Positions 52,693-62,817 of a stretch of 62,817 bases of DNA are shown piece by piece. Position numbers and translations under genes: made by a program. Each line of letters opens with the position of its first letter. The stretch's first letter is position 1. This DNA comes from Candidatus Angelobacter sp. GTDB taxonomy: Bacteria; Bacteroidota; Bacteroidia; Flavobacteriales; Blattabacteriaceae. The notes beneath the pieces are model-generated. The model saw only the letters and a program-made list of their open reading frames with translations, had not been told where the DNA came from and did no database searches. Location: assembly GCA_035643775.1 (NCBI GenBank), contig DASQPV010000018.1:1-62817 (forward strand). Direction: 5' to 3'.

Positions 52693-53184
52693 ATGACAAG
52701 AAAGAAAAAAAAAGAGTTTATAGAATCGTTGGAAACTATTTTATCTGAAAAAAAATCTATTTATATTGTAGATATTTCTGGATTAAATGCTAAAGAAGTT
52801 TTTCATTTAAGAAAAAGCCTACTTGAGGCTCAAGTAAAGATACAGTTAGTAAAAAATACCTTACTAAAAAAAGCTCTGAAAAAAAATTTTAATCCGTTTT
52901 ATAATTTACTTAAGGGAGGAACAGCTTTGATTTCGGCAGAACCTGGGAATAAAACAATAAGAATAATGAAAAATTTTCGTACCCAACTTCTTTTAAAAGG
53001 GGCTTATGTGGAGGAATCCTTTTACATAGGGGATGAAAATTTTGAAGTATTGGCTAACATTAAATCCAGGGAGGAATTACTCAAAGAAGCCCTAAATCTT
53101 TTACAAACCCCTTTAAAAAGCTTACTTTCTATAATCCAATCTGGAGTATCTAGTATTCTTCATTTTCTAGCACATTTAGTTTAA
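52693..53184 (+). CDS. rplJ: 50S ribosomal protein L10
   Basis: Base of the L12 stalk. At 163 aa: KKKEFIESLETILSEKKSIYIVDISGLNAKEVFHLRKSL near the N-terminus (in parts), VKNTLLKKALKK near 53, LKGGTALISAEPGN near 75, and a C-terminal helix (SLLSIIQSGVSSILHFLAHLV) that should bind L12 dimers. It starts immediately after the rplA stop and is followed 11 bases later by rplL. Confidence 0.95.
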   Translation: MTRKKKKEFIESLETILSEKKSIYIVDISGLNAKEVFHLRKSLLEAQVKIQLVKNTLLKKALKKNFNPFYNLLKGGTALISAEPGNKTIRIMKNFRTQLLLKGAYVEESFYIGDENFEVLANIKSREELLKEALNLLQTPLKSLLSIIQSGVSSILHFLAHLV

Positions 53185-53195
53185 AAAATTAAATA

Positions 53196-53570
53196 ATGGA
53201 AGAAATAGAGAAATTAGCAGAAAAATTCGTAAATTTAACCGTAAAAGAGGTAAATGAATTGATCAATTTTTTAAAAAAAAAATATGGGATTGAACCTGCA
53301 AACTTAGCTTTTTCAGGAACTTCCTCTGAACAAAAAGTTGACCAAAAAGTGGAAAAATCTGTTTTCGATATAGTAATTAAATCAATTGGGGTTTCCAAGC
53401 TAAAATTGATCAAATTAGTTAAAGAAATTACTGGAAAAACACTTACAGAATCTAAGGATTTAGTGGAATCTGCTCCAAATGGAGTTGTCAAAAATGACGT
53501 AGGCAAAGAAGAAGCTGAAAAAATAAAAAAGAAGCTTGAAGAAGCCGGAGCTGAAGTAGAATTACTATAA
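53196..53570 (+). CDS. rplL: 50S ribosomal protein L7/L12
   Basis: Flexible stalk protein that recruits translation GTPases. The 124-aa chain has an N-terminal dimerisation helix pair (EEIEKLAEKFVNLTVKEVNEL), a charged hinge near 45-55 and the C-terminal domain: KLKLIKLVKEITGKTLTESKDLVESAP near 68-95 and ending EEAGAEVELL. Typical in all parts. A 70-base A/T-rich gap to rpoB contains no gene. Confidence 0.96.
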   Translation: MEEIEKLAEKFVNLTVKEVNELINFLKKKYGIEPANLAFSGTSSEQKVDQKVEKSVFDIVIKSIGVSKLKLIKLVKEITGKTLTESKDLVESAPNGVVKNDVGKEEAEKIKKKLEEAGAEVELL

Positions 53571-53640
53571 TTATAATTATGAAAAACATTTTTATTCTAT
53601 ATTTAGTTTTAAAATAAAAAATTAAAAAATAATATGTCCT

Positions 53641-56600
53641 ATGGAAAGGAGTAGTTTCTCTTCAGTAAAAAAAAATGTAGAATATCCTAACTTTCTTAGT
53701 ATTCAGCTGGAATCATACCATAAATTGTTCCAATTAAATTCCACACCCTTAATTAGGAAAAATGAAGTTTTGTATAAAGTATTTACGGAAATTTTTCCTA
53801 TTTCAGATGGAAAAAATAATTACGTTTTGGAATTTTTAGATTATTCTATAGATCCTCCTATATTTTCTATAAAAGAGTGTATTGAAAGAGGGATTACATA
53901 CAGTGTCTCATTAAAAGCTCAGCTTAAATTATACCGTACGGATATTGAAAAATATTTCGAAACAATTTGTCAAGAAGTTTATGTAGGAACCTTTCCCTAC
54001 ATAACACCAACTGGATCTTTTATTTTTAACGGATCTGAAAGAATTATAGTTTCACAACTACATCGTTCTCCGGGAATTTTTTTTGGAAAATCTTATCATT
54101 CAAATGGAAAACAGTTGTATTCTGCAAGGGTTATTCCATTAAAGGGATTATGGATAGAATTTTCTACTGATATTAATAACGTTCTATATGCTTATATTGA
54201 TAGAAAGAAAAAACTCCCTATTACAACACTTTTACGTTCATTTGGATATGAAAAAGATAAAGACATATTGGAGTTATTTCATTTAGCTGAAAATTTACAA
54301 ATTACGAATACGAATATTCATAAAATTCTAAATAGAGTTCTTGCTTCTCGTCTATTGAAAACCTGGTATGAGTCTTTTGTTTACGAAGATACTGGAGAGT
54401 TTTTTTATGTGGAACGCAATGAAATCATTTTGGATAGAAATATTATAATAGAACAAGAACATATTGATAAAATTCTAGAAATGGGGTTAAGTAGCGTTCT
54501 TCTCTATAGAGTAGATAGAAAGGATTATTCTATAATTTATAATACTCTTCAAAGAGATCAGACTAATTCTAAAAAAGAAGCTTTGAAATACATATATAAG
54601 CAGTTAAAGAACTCTGAACCTACGTATAAAGAAACTGCTCTTAGCGTTATAGAAAAGCTTTTCTTTTCAAGATATTCTTTAGGAGCTGTTGGCAGAGATA
54701 GGCTAAATAGACGTTTAAAGGTAAATATTGATCTAAATTGCCATATTCTAACAAAAGAGGATATTATCGCAATAATCCATTATTTAAATGATTTATTTAA
54801 CTCTAAAAGAGAAATAGATGATATAGATCATCTATCTAATCGGAGAGTAAGAACTACAGGAGAACAACTTGATCATTTATTTAGGATTGTGCTTACTAGA
54901 ATTACAAGAGGAATTAGAGAAAAAATGAATCTTCTAGAGAAGGAGGGGTTTACTCCTGTAGATCTAATCAATCCTAAAATTTTTTCGTCCAAAATTAACA
55001 CTTTTTTTGGAACTAATCCGCTTTCTCAGTTAATGGATCAAACTAATATTCTATCTGAGATGACTCATAAAAGAAGATTATCCTCACTTGGACCTGGAGG
55101 TTTATCTAGGGAACGAGCTGGGTTTGAAGTACGGGACGTTAACTACTCTCATTATGCTCGTTTATGTCCAATAGAGAGTCCAGAAGGACCAAACATTGGA
55201 CTAATATCCTCCCTTTCTACTTTCGCTAAAGTCAATGAAATGGGATTTATAGAAACTCTATATTGGAGGGTATTAGATGGAAAAGTAAATTTTTTGGAAA
55301 AACCGGTTTTTTTAGGAGCTGAAGAAGAATACGGAAAAGTAATTGCTCAAGTAATGACTCCGATAAATTCTTATGGTTGTATAACTTCTGATATAGTTTA
55401 TTCTAGAAAAAATGGGGATTTTATTAAAGTAAAACCAGAAGAGGTAAATTACATGGACATTGCTTCAAATCAAATTGCTTCAATATCAGCTTCACTTATT
55501 CCATTTCTTGAACACAATGATGCTAATAGAGCTTTAATGGGATCTAATATGATGAGACAAGCCGTTCCTTTGTTAGAACCTAAAGCCCCTATTGTTGGAA
55601 CTGGAATAGAAAAAGATGTGGTCAAAGATTCTCGAATGTTTATTAGGGCTGAAAAAGATGGAATTATTGAATACGTTGACGCAAATAAAATTAACATTCG
55701 TTATGAAAGAAGTGAAGAAGAAAAATTCGTACTTTTTGATCCAGATCCAGAAGTAAAAATATATAACCTCATTAAATTTAGAAAAACTAATCAAAATACT
55801 TGTATAACGATAAAACCTTTAGTTAGGAGTGGAATGAAAGTAAAAAAAGGAGAAATACTTTGTAATGGATATTCCACTGATAAGAAAGAATTAGCTTTAG
55901 GCCGTAATTTAAAAGTGGCTTTCATGCCTTTAAAAGGATATAATTTTGAAGATGCTATCGTAATTTCTGAAAAGGTAGTTAGGGAAGATTGGTTTACGTC
56001 TATTCATATTGAGGAATATTCCTTAGAATTAAGAGATACTAGATCCGGAATGGAAGAATTCACTAGTTTCATTCCTCATGTAAACGAATATATGATAAAA
56101 AATCTAGATGAAAATGGAATTATACGAATAGGTTCTGAAGTAAAACCAGGTTATATTCTGGTTGGAAAGATAACCCCTAAAATAGGATCTGATTCTTCAC
56201 CTGAAAAAAAACTTCTTAGGATAATTTTCGGAGAAAAGTCCGTATCTGTTAAAGATACTTCTTTAAGAGCTGACCCATCTCTAGATGGAGTAGTAATTGA
56301 TACCAAACTTTTTTATAGTAAAAATCCGGATAATAAATCTATAGATTGGGAAAAAAAAGAAGTAAAAAATATTGAAATAAAATATAAAAATTCTTTCTCT
56401 AAATTGAGAGAAAAACTCATTCAAAAACTTTTAGTTTTAGTGAAGAATGAAATTTCTCAAGGAGTTTACGATTTCTTTGAAAGTGAAATACTTCCAAAGG
56501 GAAAAAAATTTTCCCTAGATCTATTAAATAGTATACAGGAATATTCGTCCCTAAATGGAAATTGGACTTATAATGAAAAGAAAAATTCATTAATAGAAGA

Positions 56601-57435
56601 AATTTTGCATAATTACAGAATAAAAATGATAGATTTGCAAAAAAATTTGAAAAAGGAAAAAATTTCTATTATTTTAGGGGATGAATTACCTTCTGGAATT
56701 AGAAAAGTTGCTAAAATTTCTATTGCTAAAAAGAGAAAATTGAAAGTAGGGGATAAAATGTCTGGACGGCATGGGAATAAAGGTGTGGTCGCTTATATTG
56801 TTCGAGATGAAGACATGCCTTTCTTAGAAGATGGAAGCAGGGTTGATATGGTTTTAAATCCCTTAGGAGTTCCATCTAGAATGAATATAGGGCAAATATA
56901 TGAAACTATTTTAGGATGGGCCGGAGATAAACTAGGAATAAAGTTTTCTTCTCCTATTTTCGAAGGACCTAACCTGGAGAAAATTAATAAATGTACAGAT
57001 CAAGCAGGAATTCCCCGTTTGGGAAAAGTTTATCTTTTTGATGGAGAAACTGGAGAGAGATTTGACCAAACTATTACTGTTGGGGTTATTTACATGCTTA
57101 AACTTGGTCATATGGTGGATGATAAAATACACGCAAGGTCAATTGGACCTTATTCCCTTATTACCCAGCAACCTTTGGGTGGAAAAGCTCAATTCGGAGG
57201 ACAGAGATTTGGTGAAATGGAAGTTTGGGCTCTAGAAGCTTTTGGAGTAAGCAATATTTTACAAGAAATGCTTACAGTTAAATCGGATGATATTCCTGGT
57301 CGTTCAAAGACTTATGAATCTATTGTTAAAGGTGAAGAAATTCCAGAACCAGGTGTTCCTGAATCTTTTAAAGTTGTATGTAATGAGCTTAAAGGATTAG
57401 GTTTTAATGTTTCTTTTGACGATGAAAATAAATAA
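53641..57435 (+). CDS. rpoB: RNA polymerase beta subunit
   Basis: Second largest catalytic subunit of RNA polymerase. Signatures in order: [31 protein letters not shown] (in parts, near residues 118-142), [35 protein letters not shown] (rifampicin/active-site region near 485-520), [19 protein letters not shown] near 757, [14 protein letters not shown] near 1040, and [21 protein letters not shown] near 1180. At 1264 aa it is complete. ATG at 53633 is out of frame and closes after six codons, so 53641 is the start. Overlaps rpoC by 14 bases. Confidence 0.98.
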   Translation: MERSSFSSVKKNVEYPNFLSIQLESYHKLFQLNSTPLIRKNEVLYKVFTEIFPISDGKNNYVLEFLDYSIDPPIFSIKECIERGITYSVSLKAQLKLYRTDIEKYFETICQEVYVGTFPYITPTGSFIFNGSERIIVSQLHRSPGIFFGKSYHSNGKQLYSARVIPLKGLWIEFSTDINNVLYAYIDRKKKLPITTLLRSFGYEKDKDILELFHLAENLQITNTNIHKILNRVLASRLLKTWYESFVYEDTGEFFYVERNEIILDRNIIIEQEHIDKILEMGLSSVLLYRVDRKDYSIIYNTLQRDQTNSKKEALKYIYKQLKNSEPTYKETALSVIEKLFFSRYSLGAVGRDRLNRRLKVNIDLNCHILTKEDIIAIIHYLNDLFNSKREIDDIDHLSNRRVRTTGEQLDHLFRIVLTRITRGIREKMNLLEKEGFTPVDLINPKIFSSKINTFFGTNPLSQLMDQTNILSEMTHKRRLSSLGPGGLSRERAGFEVRDVNYSHYARLCPIESPEGPNIGLISSLSTFAKVNEMGFIETLYWRVLDGKVNFLEKPVFLGAEEEYGKVIAQVMTPINSYGCITSDIVYSRKNGDFIKVKPEEVNYMDIASNQIASISASLIPFLEHNDANRALMGSNMMRQAVPLLEPKAPIVGTGIEKDVVKDSRMFIRAEKDGIIEYVDANKINIRYERSEEEKFVLFDPDPEVKIYNLIKFRKTNQNTCITIKPLVRSGMKVKKGEILCNGYSTDKKELALGRNLKVAFMPLKGYNFEDAIVISEKVVREDWFTSIHIEEYSLELRDTRSGMEEFTSFIPHVNEYMIKNLDENGIIRIGSEVKPGYILVGKITPKIGSDSSPEKKLLRIIFGEKSVSVKDTSLRADPSLDGVVIDTKLFYSKNPDNKSIDWEKKEVKNIEIKYKNSFSKLREKLIQKLLVLVKNEISQGVYDFFESEILPKGKKFSLDLLNSIQEYSSLNGNWTYNEKKNSLIEEILHNYRIKMIDLQKNLKKEKISIILGDELPSGIRKVAKISIAKKRKLKVGDKMSGRHGNKGVVAYIVRDEDMPFLEDGSRVDMVLNPLGVPSRMNIGQIYETILGWAGDKLGIKFSSPIFEGPNLEKINKCTDQAGIPRLGKVYLFDGETGERFDQTITVGVIYMLKLGHMVDDKIHARSIGPYSLITQQPLGGKAQFGGQRFGEMEVWALEAFGVSNILQEMLTVKSDDIPGRSKTYESIVKGEEIPEPGVPESFKVVCNELKGLGFNVSFDDENK

Positions 57436-60400
57436 AAAATTCAGAAGTATTACTCTTGGGATTGCATCTACAGAATCTATTTTACAAGAATCCAATGGTG
57501 AAGTTCTTAAACCTGAAACGATAAATTATCGTACGCATAAACCTGAAATTGGAGGGTTATTTTGCGAGAAAATTTTCGGACCAATTAAGAATTATGAATG
57601 TTCATGCGGAAAGTATAAAAGGATTAGATATAAAGGAATTACATGTGAGAGATGTGGAGTAGAAGTTTCTGAAAAAAAGGTTCGTAGAGAACGAATTGGA
57701 CACATTAATTTAGTTGTTCCAGTTGTTCATATCTGGTTTTTCAGATCTTCTCCCAATAAAATTGGAAATTTACTTGGGTTGCCTTCAAAAAAGGTAGATA
57801 TGATCATATATTATGAACGTTTTTTGGTAATAAATCCTGGAATTGCGAAAAGACTTGATGGCTCCCCTGTAAAATATTTAGATCTTCTAACTGAAGAAGA
57901 ATATTTATCTATTTTAGAAAATTTACCCCTAGAAAATAAATATTTAGAAGATAGCAATACTGAAAAGTTTATAGCTAAAATGGGAGCTGAATCTTTAAAA
58001 GATCTGCTAATTCGTTTAGATATTGACTCTATATACCAAAAACTACGTAGTAAAATATTTCAGGAACCTGAAAGTAGTCGGAAAGAAATCTTAAAACGCT
58101 TACAGCTTATGGAAGCTTTTATTGAAGGAAAAAAGAAAGGATCAGATCCATCTTGGATGGTTATTGAAAAATTGGTAGTTATTCCACCGGATTTACGTCC
58201 TATTGTTCCTTTAGAAGGAGGACGTTATGCAACATCTGATTTAATTGACCTTTATAGACGTTTAATACTTAGAAACAACCGGTTAAAACGTCTTATAGAA
58301 ATAGAGGCACCAGAAGTTATTATTAGAAACGAAAAAAGAATGTTACAGGAAGCTGCAGATGCTCTTTTCGATAATTCTAAGAAAGTTTATTCTATGAAAT
58401 CTGAAGCAAATAGACCTCTTAAATCTATTTCGGACTCTTTGAAAGGAAAACAAGGAAGATTTAGACAAAATCTTTTAGGAAAGCGTGTAGATTATTCAGC
58501 TCGTTCTGTTATTGTCGTTGGTCCCAAACTTAAGTTGCATGAATGTGGACTTCCCAAAGAAATTGCAGCTGAGATTTATAAACCTTTTCTAATTAGGAAA
58601 ATTCTAGAAAGAGGAATCGTTAAAACAGTAAAATCAGCAAAAAAAGTTATAGATCAAAGATTACTATTTATCTGGGAAATTTTAGAAAATGTTATAAAAG
58701 GACACCCTGTTTTGCTAAACCGGGCTCCTACTTTGCACAGATTAGGGATTCAGGCGTTTCAGCCCATTCTTTTAGAAGGAAGGGCGATATTACTGCATCC
58801 TTTAGTTTGCGCAGCTTTTAATGCTGATTTTGATGGAGATCAAATGGCTGTACATTTACCATTATCACCAGGTGCTATATTAGAAGCTCAATTAATCATG
58901 CTATCTTCTCAGAATATTTTGAATCCATCGAATGGAGACCCAATTACTGTTCCTTCTCAAGATATGATTTTGGGTTTGTATTATATGACTAAAATAGCTC
59001 CATCTGACCGAAAACTGAAAGGAAATGGTTGGACATTTTCGTCTCCAGAAGAAGTTCAAATTGCTTACTATAATAAAATAATCGATTTACATGCTTCTAT
59101 CAGAGTTAAGGTTCGTAATGTAGAAAAATTGGTAGAAACTACTACTGGAAGAGTATTATTTAATAAAGTCGTACCCAATAACGTCGGATTCGTTAATGAA
59201 TTGTTGACAAAGAAATCTTTACGATATATCATAGGAAAAATTCTAAAGATAACTGATGTTTCAACCACATCTAAATTTTTAGATGAAATTAAAGAACTTG
59301 GTTTTTATCATTCTTTTAAGGGAGGATTATCTTTTAGTTTAGGAGATATCATTATTCCAGAAGATAAAGAGAAAATAATGAAAAAAGCTTTTTCTAAGGT
59401 AGATGAAATTCAAAAAAACTATAACATGGGATTGATTTCAAACAATGAACGTTATCATAAGGTGATAGATGTTTGGAGTAATGCAAACACTTTTCTGACT
59501 GAGAAGGTCATAAAAAAAATGAAAGAGGATCAACATGGATTTAATAACGTTTATATGATGCTTGATTCTGGGGCTAGAGGTTCTACTGAACAGATTAGAC
59601 AAATTTCCGGTATGCGAGGATTAATGACTAAACCTAAAAAAAGCGGATCTAAAAATAGAGAAATTATAGAAAATCCCATTCTATCAAATTTTTTAGGAGG
59701 TTTGTCAATTTGGGAATACTTTATCTCAACACATGGAGCTAGAAAAGGATTAGCTGATACCGCTTTAAAAACAGCAGAAGCAGGATATATGACCCGTAAA
59801 TTAGTAGATGTAGCTCAAGATGTTATCATTAAAGAAAAAGATTGCTCTACTCTAATAGGTCTAAAAATTTACGCTTTTAAAAAAAACGAGGAAATTATTG
59901 AACCATTGTCTTCTAGAATTTTAGGTAGAATTTCACTAAATGATGTTTCTGATCCTAAAACTAATATTTTATTAGTTACATCTGGAGAAATGATTAGCGA
60001 AGAATCTGCTATAAAAATAGAAAAATCTGGAATTGACTCTGTTAATGTCAGATCCCCTTTAACTTGTGATTCTAAAGAAGGAATATGCGCTAAATGTTAT
60101 GGGTGCGATCTTTCTAATGGAGATATTGTAAAAGTTGGTGAATCTGTAGGTGTTATTGCTGCTCAGTCTATCGGAGAACCTGGAACGCAACTAACATTGC
60201 GAACCTTTCATGTTGGAGGTTCGGCCTTAAATATTTCTGAAGCCTCTAAAATTTATGCAAGAGGTGAAGGTGTAGTGGAATTTTTAGAGATTCAAACTGT
60301 CGAATCGAAAAAGGAATCGGGGGCTAAAAAATTAGTAGTAATATCTCGTTCCTCTGAGTTAAGGATTCTTGATAAAAATGGAGAAGTGATTATGTCTAAT

Positions 60401-61597
60401 AATATTCCATACGGATCTAATTTATACGTTAATAATGGAGACCAAATCAAGAAAGGAACAAAAATATGCAGTTGGGATCCATATAACGAAGTTATTATTT
60501 CGGAAATATCTGGAACGGTCGTTTATGATTGCATAGAACCTGGATTGACTTACAATGTAGAATGTGATGAACAGACTGGGTTTCAAGAAAAAGTAATTTC
60601 TGAATTCAGCCAAAAAAACATCATTCCATCTTTGAAAATTGTAGGCTCTGAAGAATTAAAAGTTTATAACCTACCTATAGGTGCACATTTACAGGTAAAC
60701 AATGGAGATAAAATTAAACAAGGTAAAATATTAGTTAAAGTTCCCAATACTTACTCTAAATTTAGTGACATAACGGGAGGATTCCCTCGTTTATCAGAAA
60801 TGTTTGAAGCTCGAAATCCTTCTAATTCAGCTGTAATCTCTGAGATAGATGGCTTGGTAAGGATTGGGGAAATCAATAAAGGATATAGAGAAATTATGAT
60901 TCTATCTAATACTGGAGTTGTAAAAAAATATCTCATTAAACTATCCAAACAAATTTTGGTTCAGAATAATGATTCTGTAAAAGCTGGAGCTCCTTTATCA
61001 GATGGAGATATTTCTGTAAATGATATTCTAAAGATTTTGGGATCTAGAGCAGTTCAAAAATATTTAGTACAAGAAATTAAAGAGGTATATCGATTACAAG
61101 GGGTTAAAATTAATGACAAACATTTTGAAATCATTGTACGACAAATGATGCGAAAAGTAGAAATTCTAAATTCCGGAGATACAAAATTTATAGAGGGAAG
61201 TATAGAATATAAGGATGATTTCATTGAAGAAAATGAAAAAATTTTAAAAATGAAAATTGTCGTAGATTCCGGAGATTCAGAATTATTTAAAGTTGGTCAG
61301 TTGATTTCCTATTATGAATTGCAAGAAGAAAATAAGTATTTAATCCTCCAAAAGAAAAAGGTTCTTAAAACTAGAATTGCAATTCCTGCAATTGCAAAAC
61401 CAATATTGCAAGGAATTACGAGGGCTTCTTTACAAAAAAAATCGTTTATTTCTGCTGCTTCTTTTCAAGAAACAACAAAAGTTTTATGTGAAGCAGCTGT
61501 ACGTTGCAAAACTGATCATTTGAAGGGGCTTAAGGAGAATGTTATTGTTGGGCATAAACCTCCTACTGGAACTGGTATTTATGATCTAGACTTTTAA
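57422..61597 (+). CDS. rpoC: RNA polymerase beta' subunit
   Basis: Largest subunit of RNA polymerase, holding the catalytic Mg2+. From [17 protein letters not shown]-terminal zinc site [20 protein letters not shown] near residue 60-80, catalytic [12 protein letters not shown] near 462, second zinc site near 880 ([14 protein letters not shown]), and the trigger-loop/C-terminal [21 protein letters not shown] near 908. C-terminus ends [13 protein letters not shown]. About 1391 aa, complete. ATG at 57422 chosen over 57407 by family N-termini. Its TAA shares TTAA with the convergent ilvC stop. Confidence 0.98.
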   Translation: MKINKKFRSITLGIASTESILQESNGEVLKPETINYRTHKPEIGGLFCEKIFGPIKNYECSCGKYKRIRYKGITCERCGVEVSEKKVRRERIGHINLVVPVVHIWFFRSSPNKIGNLLGLPSKKVDMIIYYERFLVINPGIAKRLDGSPVKYLDLLTEEEYLSILENLPLENKYLEDSNTEKFIAKMGAESLKDLLIRLDIDSIYQKLRSKIFQEPESSRKEILKRLQLMEAFIEGKKKGSDPSWMVIEKLVVIPPDLRPIVPLEGGRYATSDLIDLYRRLILRNNRLKRLIEIEAPEVIIRNEKRMLQEAADALFDNSKKVYSMKSEANRPLKSISDSLKGKQGRFRQNLLGKRVDYSARSVIVVGPKLKLHECGLPKEIAAEIYKPFLIRKILERGIVKTVKSAKKVIDQRLLFIWEILENVIKGHPVLLNRAPTLHRLGIQAFQPILLEGRAILLHPLVCAAFNADFDGDQMAVHLPLSPGAILEAQLIMLSSQNILNPSNGDPITVPSQDMILGLYYMTKIAPSDRKLKGNGWTFSSPEEVQIAYYNKIIDLHASIRVKVRNVEKLVETTTGRVLFNKVVPNNVGFVNELLTKKSLRYIIGKILKITDVSTTSKFLDEIKELGFYHSFKGGLSFSLGDIIIPEDKEKIMKKAFSKVDEIQKNYNMGLISNNERYHKVIDVWSNANTFLTEKVIKKMKEDQHGFNNVYMMLDSGARGSTEQIRQISGMRGLMTKPKKSGSKNREIIENPILSNFLGGLSIWEYFISTHGARKGLADTALKTAEAGYMTRKLVDVAQDVIIKEKDCSTLIGLKIYAFKKNEEIIEPLSSRILGRISLNDVSDPKTNILLVTSGEMISEESAIKIEKSGIDSVNVRSPLTCDSKEGICAKCYGCDLSNGDIVKVGESVGVIAAQSIGEPGTQLTLRTFHVGGSALNISEASKIYARGEGVVEFLEIQTVESKKESGAKKLVVISRSSELRILDKNGEVIMSNNIPYGSNLYVNNGDQIKKGTKICSWDPYNEVIISEISGTVVYDCIEPGLTYNVECDEQTGFQEKVISEFSQKNIIPSLKIVGSEELKVYNLPIGAHLQVNNGDKIKQGKILVKVPNTYSKFSDITGGFPRLSEMFEARNPSNSAVISEIDGLVRIGEINKGYREIMILSNTGVVKKYLIKLSKQILVQNNDSVKAGAPLSDGDISVNDILKILGSRAVQKYLVQEIKEVYRLQGVKINDKHFEIIVRQMMRKVEILNSGDTKFIEGSIEYKDDFIEENEKILKMKIVVDSGDSELFKVGQLISYYELQEENKYLILQKKKVLKTRIAIPAIAKPILQGITRASLQKKSFISAASFQETTKVLCEAAVRCKTDHLKGLKENVIVGHKPPTGTGIYDLDF

Positions 61598-62631
61598 TAT
61601 GGTCTAAGACGTAATAAAGAAGATCCGGTTTTCCATAATTCGCTTTCACTTAGTTCTTTTAATTCTTTCTTTAAAAGATTCCTATAATTAGGTATACTAT
61701 TGGCTTTTATAACCCTTTGTGCTTCGTTTCCATTTAGAACTGATTGGTATAACTCTTTAAAAATTGGCAAAGTTACATCTCTAAATTTTTTCCACCAATC
61801 AAGAGCTCCTCTTTGTGCAGTAGTAGAGCAATTTGCATACATCCCATCCATTCCATTCTCTCCAATTAATGGTACTAGACTCTGTGTAAACTCTTCCACA
61901 GTTTCATTAAATGCTTCTGAAGGAGAATGGCCATTTTCACGCAAGACTTGATATTGTGCAGCAAAAATTCCTTGAATGGCTCCCATTAATGTTCCTCTTT
62001 CCCCTGTTAAATCTGAATACACTTCCTTCTTAAAACTTGTCTCAAATAAGTATCCAGAACCTATGGAAATACCTATTGCTAGAGTTTTCTCTAAAGCTCT
62101 TCCACTATAATCCTGATAAATAGCATAACTAGCATTGATTCCTTTTCCATCAAGAAAAAGATTTCTTACACTCGTTCCAGATCCTTTTGGAGCTACCATA
62201 AAAATATCAATATCTTTAGGTGGGAGAATGTTAGTTTGATCTTGAAAGGTTAAACCAAATCCATGAGAGAAATACAGGGATTTGCCTTTTTTTAAATATT
62301 TTTTAATTTTTGGCCATGTAGAAATTTGGCCAGCATCTGACAATAAAAACATTAATATAGTCCCTTTTTCTGCTGCTTCTTCTAAAGTAAATAAGGTTTC
62401 TCCATCTACCCATCCATCTTGGATAGCTCTTTCCCAAGAAACGGAGTTGCATCGTTGTCCAATAATAACAGATATACCATTATCTCTTAAATTAAGTGCT
62501 TGTCCGGGGCCTTGTACCCCATATCCTAAAACAGATATGGTTTCATTTTTCAATATTTCTTTGGCTTTAGTCAAGGAAAATTCTTTTCTAGTAATGATAT
62601 TTTCTTCTATAGAGCCAAATTTTATTTTCAT
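61594..62631 (-). CDS. ilvC: Ketol-acid reductoisomerase
   Basis: Isomerises and reduces acetolactate or acetohydroxybutyrate with NADPH, second step of valine and isoleucine synthesis. [19 protein letters not shown] near residue 34-52 is the nucleotide-binding loop of the Bacteroidetes-type enzyme, followed by SHGFGLTF near 125, [11 protein letters not shown] near 149, [21 protein letters not shown] near 208 with the Mg2+-binding acids, and [19 protein letters not shown] with further ligands. Start at 62631 by family; 62640 adds three residues. It stands alone on the minus strand between rpoC and the right repeat arm; ilvB/N, ilvD and ilvE are not in the window. Confidence 0.96.
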   Translation of the reverse strand: MKIKFGSIEENIITRKEFSLTKAKEILKNETISVLGYGVQGPGQALNLRDNGISVIIGQRCNSVSWERAIQDGWVDGETLFTLEEAAEKGTILMFLLSDAGQISTWPKIKKYLKKGKSLYFSHGFGLTFQDQTNILPPKDIDIFMVAPKGSGTSVRNLFLDGKGINASYAIYQDYSGRALEKTLAIGISIGSGYLFETSFKKEVYSDLTGERGTLMGAIQGIFAAQYQVLRENGHSPSEAFNETVEEFTQSLVPLIGENGMDGMYANCSTTAQRGALDWWKKFRDVTLPIFKELYQSVLNGNEAQRVIKANSIPNYRNLLKKELKELSESELWKTGSSLLRLRPY

Positions 62632-62665
62632 TTTTATCATAATTATGATCTCTGATCCTTTTTAA

Positions 62666-62817
62666 GGAGTTAAGGATAAGGAGCTCATACCATATTCCTC
62701 TGCTAGAAATGCATTTTATGGATCTTCTCATATTTTTCTAGATGCTAACGAAAATACTATAGTCTCAGGTGAGGAGTATCCTCGTTATCCTAATCCTTTT
62801 CAAGTAGAACTTAAGAA
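62666..62817 (+). pseudogene. hisC: 5'-truncated second copy of hisC (runs off the right end)
   Basis: From codon 7 onward this copy is identical to hisC at the left end, reading rightwards out of the window. Upstream the frame meets TAA at 62663-62665, and between that stop and the window end there is no in-frame ATG, GTG or TTG, whereas the left copy has a proper ATG and five further codons before the repeat starts. It therefore looks untranslatable from its own start, unless a rare start codon is used. If the repeat is an assembly product, this copy does not exist as a separate gene. Confidence 0.75.
62677..62817. repeat. Right arm of exact 141-bp terminal inverted repeat
   Basis: Exact reverse complement of bases 1-141. 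The match stops at base 62677 on the inner side; 62676 differs. The repeat extends beyond the window on its outer side for an unknown distance. Confidence 0.97.

Noticed and set aside
53571-53640. Short frame (12 codons, MKNIFILYLVLK) between rplL and rpoB
   Set aside because: Too short and of low-complexity AT-rich composition; nothing supports translation.
1-62817. CRISPR arrays, insertion sequences, prophage or integrons
   Set aside because: No spaced direct repeats, transposase or integrase frames were seen anywhere.
1-62817. Antisense and alternate-frame ORFs longer than 60 codons (for example inside dnaE, cysS, rpoB, ilvC)
   Set aside because: Each lies wholly within a gene with clear family signatures and shows no motif or composition of its own; they are shadows.

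Overview
The window looks like part of the chromosome of a strongly reduced Flavobacteriales (Bacteroidetes) insect endosymbiont. The DNA is AT-rich and almost gap-free, with homopolymer tracts in genes and no mobile elements. Bacteroidetes hallmarks are: DNA polymerase III alpha with a fused N-terminal proofreading exonuclease, a SecD-SecF fusion, an ArgF' (acyl-ornithine) transcarbamylase inside an argG-C-D-carA-carB-argF'-argB operon, archaeal-type ProRS, dimeric GlyRS, and a B-type succinate dehydrogenase. The content (His, Arg, chorismate and branched-chain amino-acid genes plus core information processing) fits a nutritional bacteriocyte symbiont such as those of scale insects, cicada relatives or cockroaches. 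The species cannot be fixed from the sequence alone.

Layout. 1-2347 (minus): hisG-hisD-hisC, with hisC running off the left end. 2348-5201 (plus): aroA, tRNA-Glu, rpsT, greA, tatC. 5198-6066: smpB (minus), an unexplained structured spacer, tRNA-Val. 6092-11620: dnaE and, convergent to it, cysS. 11675-24639 (plus): proS, ruvC, an SDR-type gene, then the arginine operon (a GNAT-ArgG fusion, argC, argD, carA, carB, argF', argB) and trxA, nearly all overlapping. 24651-31221: tRNA-Asp, tRNA-Leu (minus), gltX, sdhC-A-B, frameshifted rsmH (minus), ndk. 31187-38103: valS (minus), rnpB and a CAU tRNA (plus), then on the minus strand glyS, rplI-rpsR-rpsF, a cysteine desulfurase and tRNA-Gln. 38217-41814: rpsP (plus), then truB, gyrB and rsmG (minus). 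41832-47152 (plus): an aminotransferase, a SurA-like chaperone, secDF, tatA. 47161-49588 (minus): pheT lacking its tRNA-binding OB domain, and tRNA-Met. 49768-61597 (plus): tRNA-Thr/Tyr/Gly/Thr, tuf, tRNA-Trp, secE, rplK-A-J-L, rpoB-rpoC; nusG is missing from its usual place. 61594-62631 (minus): ilvC.

How the genes work together. The biosynthetic genes give the first and later parts of histidine synthesis, carbamoyl phosphate and arginine synthesis up to argininosuccinate, EPSP for chorismate, and the second step of valine/isoleucine synthesis. Succinate dehydrogenase feeds electrons to quinone. Two export systems (SecDF/SecE and TatA/TatC) and a periplasmic foldase imply a working envelope. 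Five aminoacyl-tRNA synthetases plus PheT beta, 12 tRNAs, RNase P RNA and several ribosomal proteins keep translation autonomous.

Most unusual. The first 141 bases are the exact reverse complement of the last 141, both being the 5' part of hisC. The left copy has a start codon; the right copy has none. Either the chromosome carries an inverted repeat flanking this 62.5-kb single-copy segment, or the contig ends on a shared 141-base assembly word. Other notable points are an A10 frameshift in rsmH, the GNAT-ArgG fusion, the deleted PheT domain, loss of nusG from its locus, stop codons shared between convergent genes in TTAA palindromes, and a possible structured RNA beside smpB.
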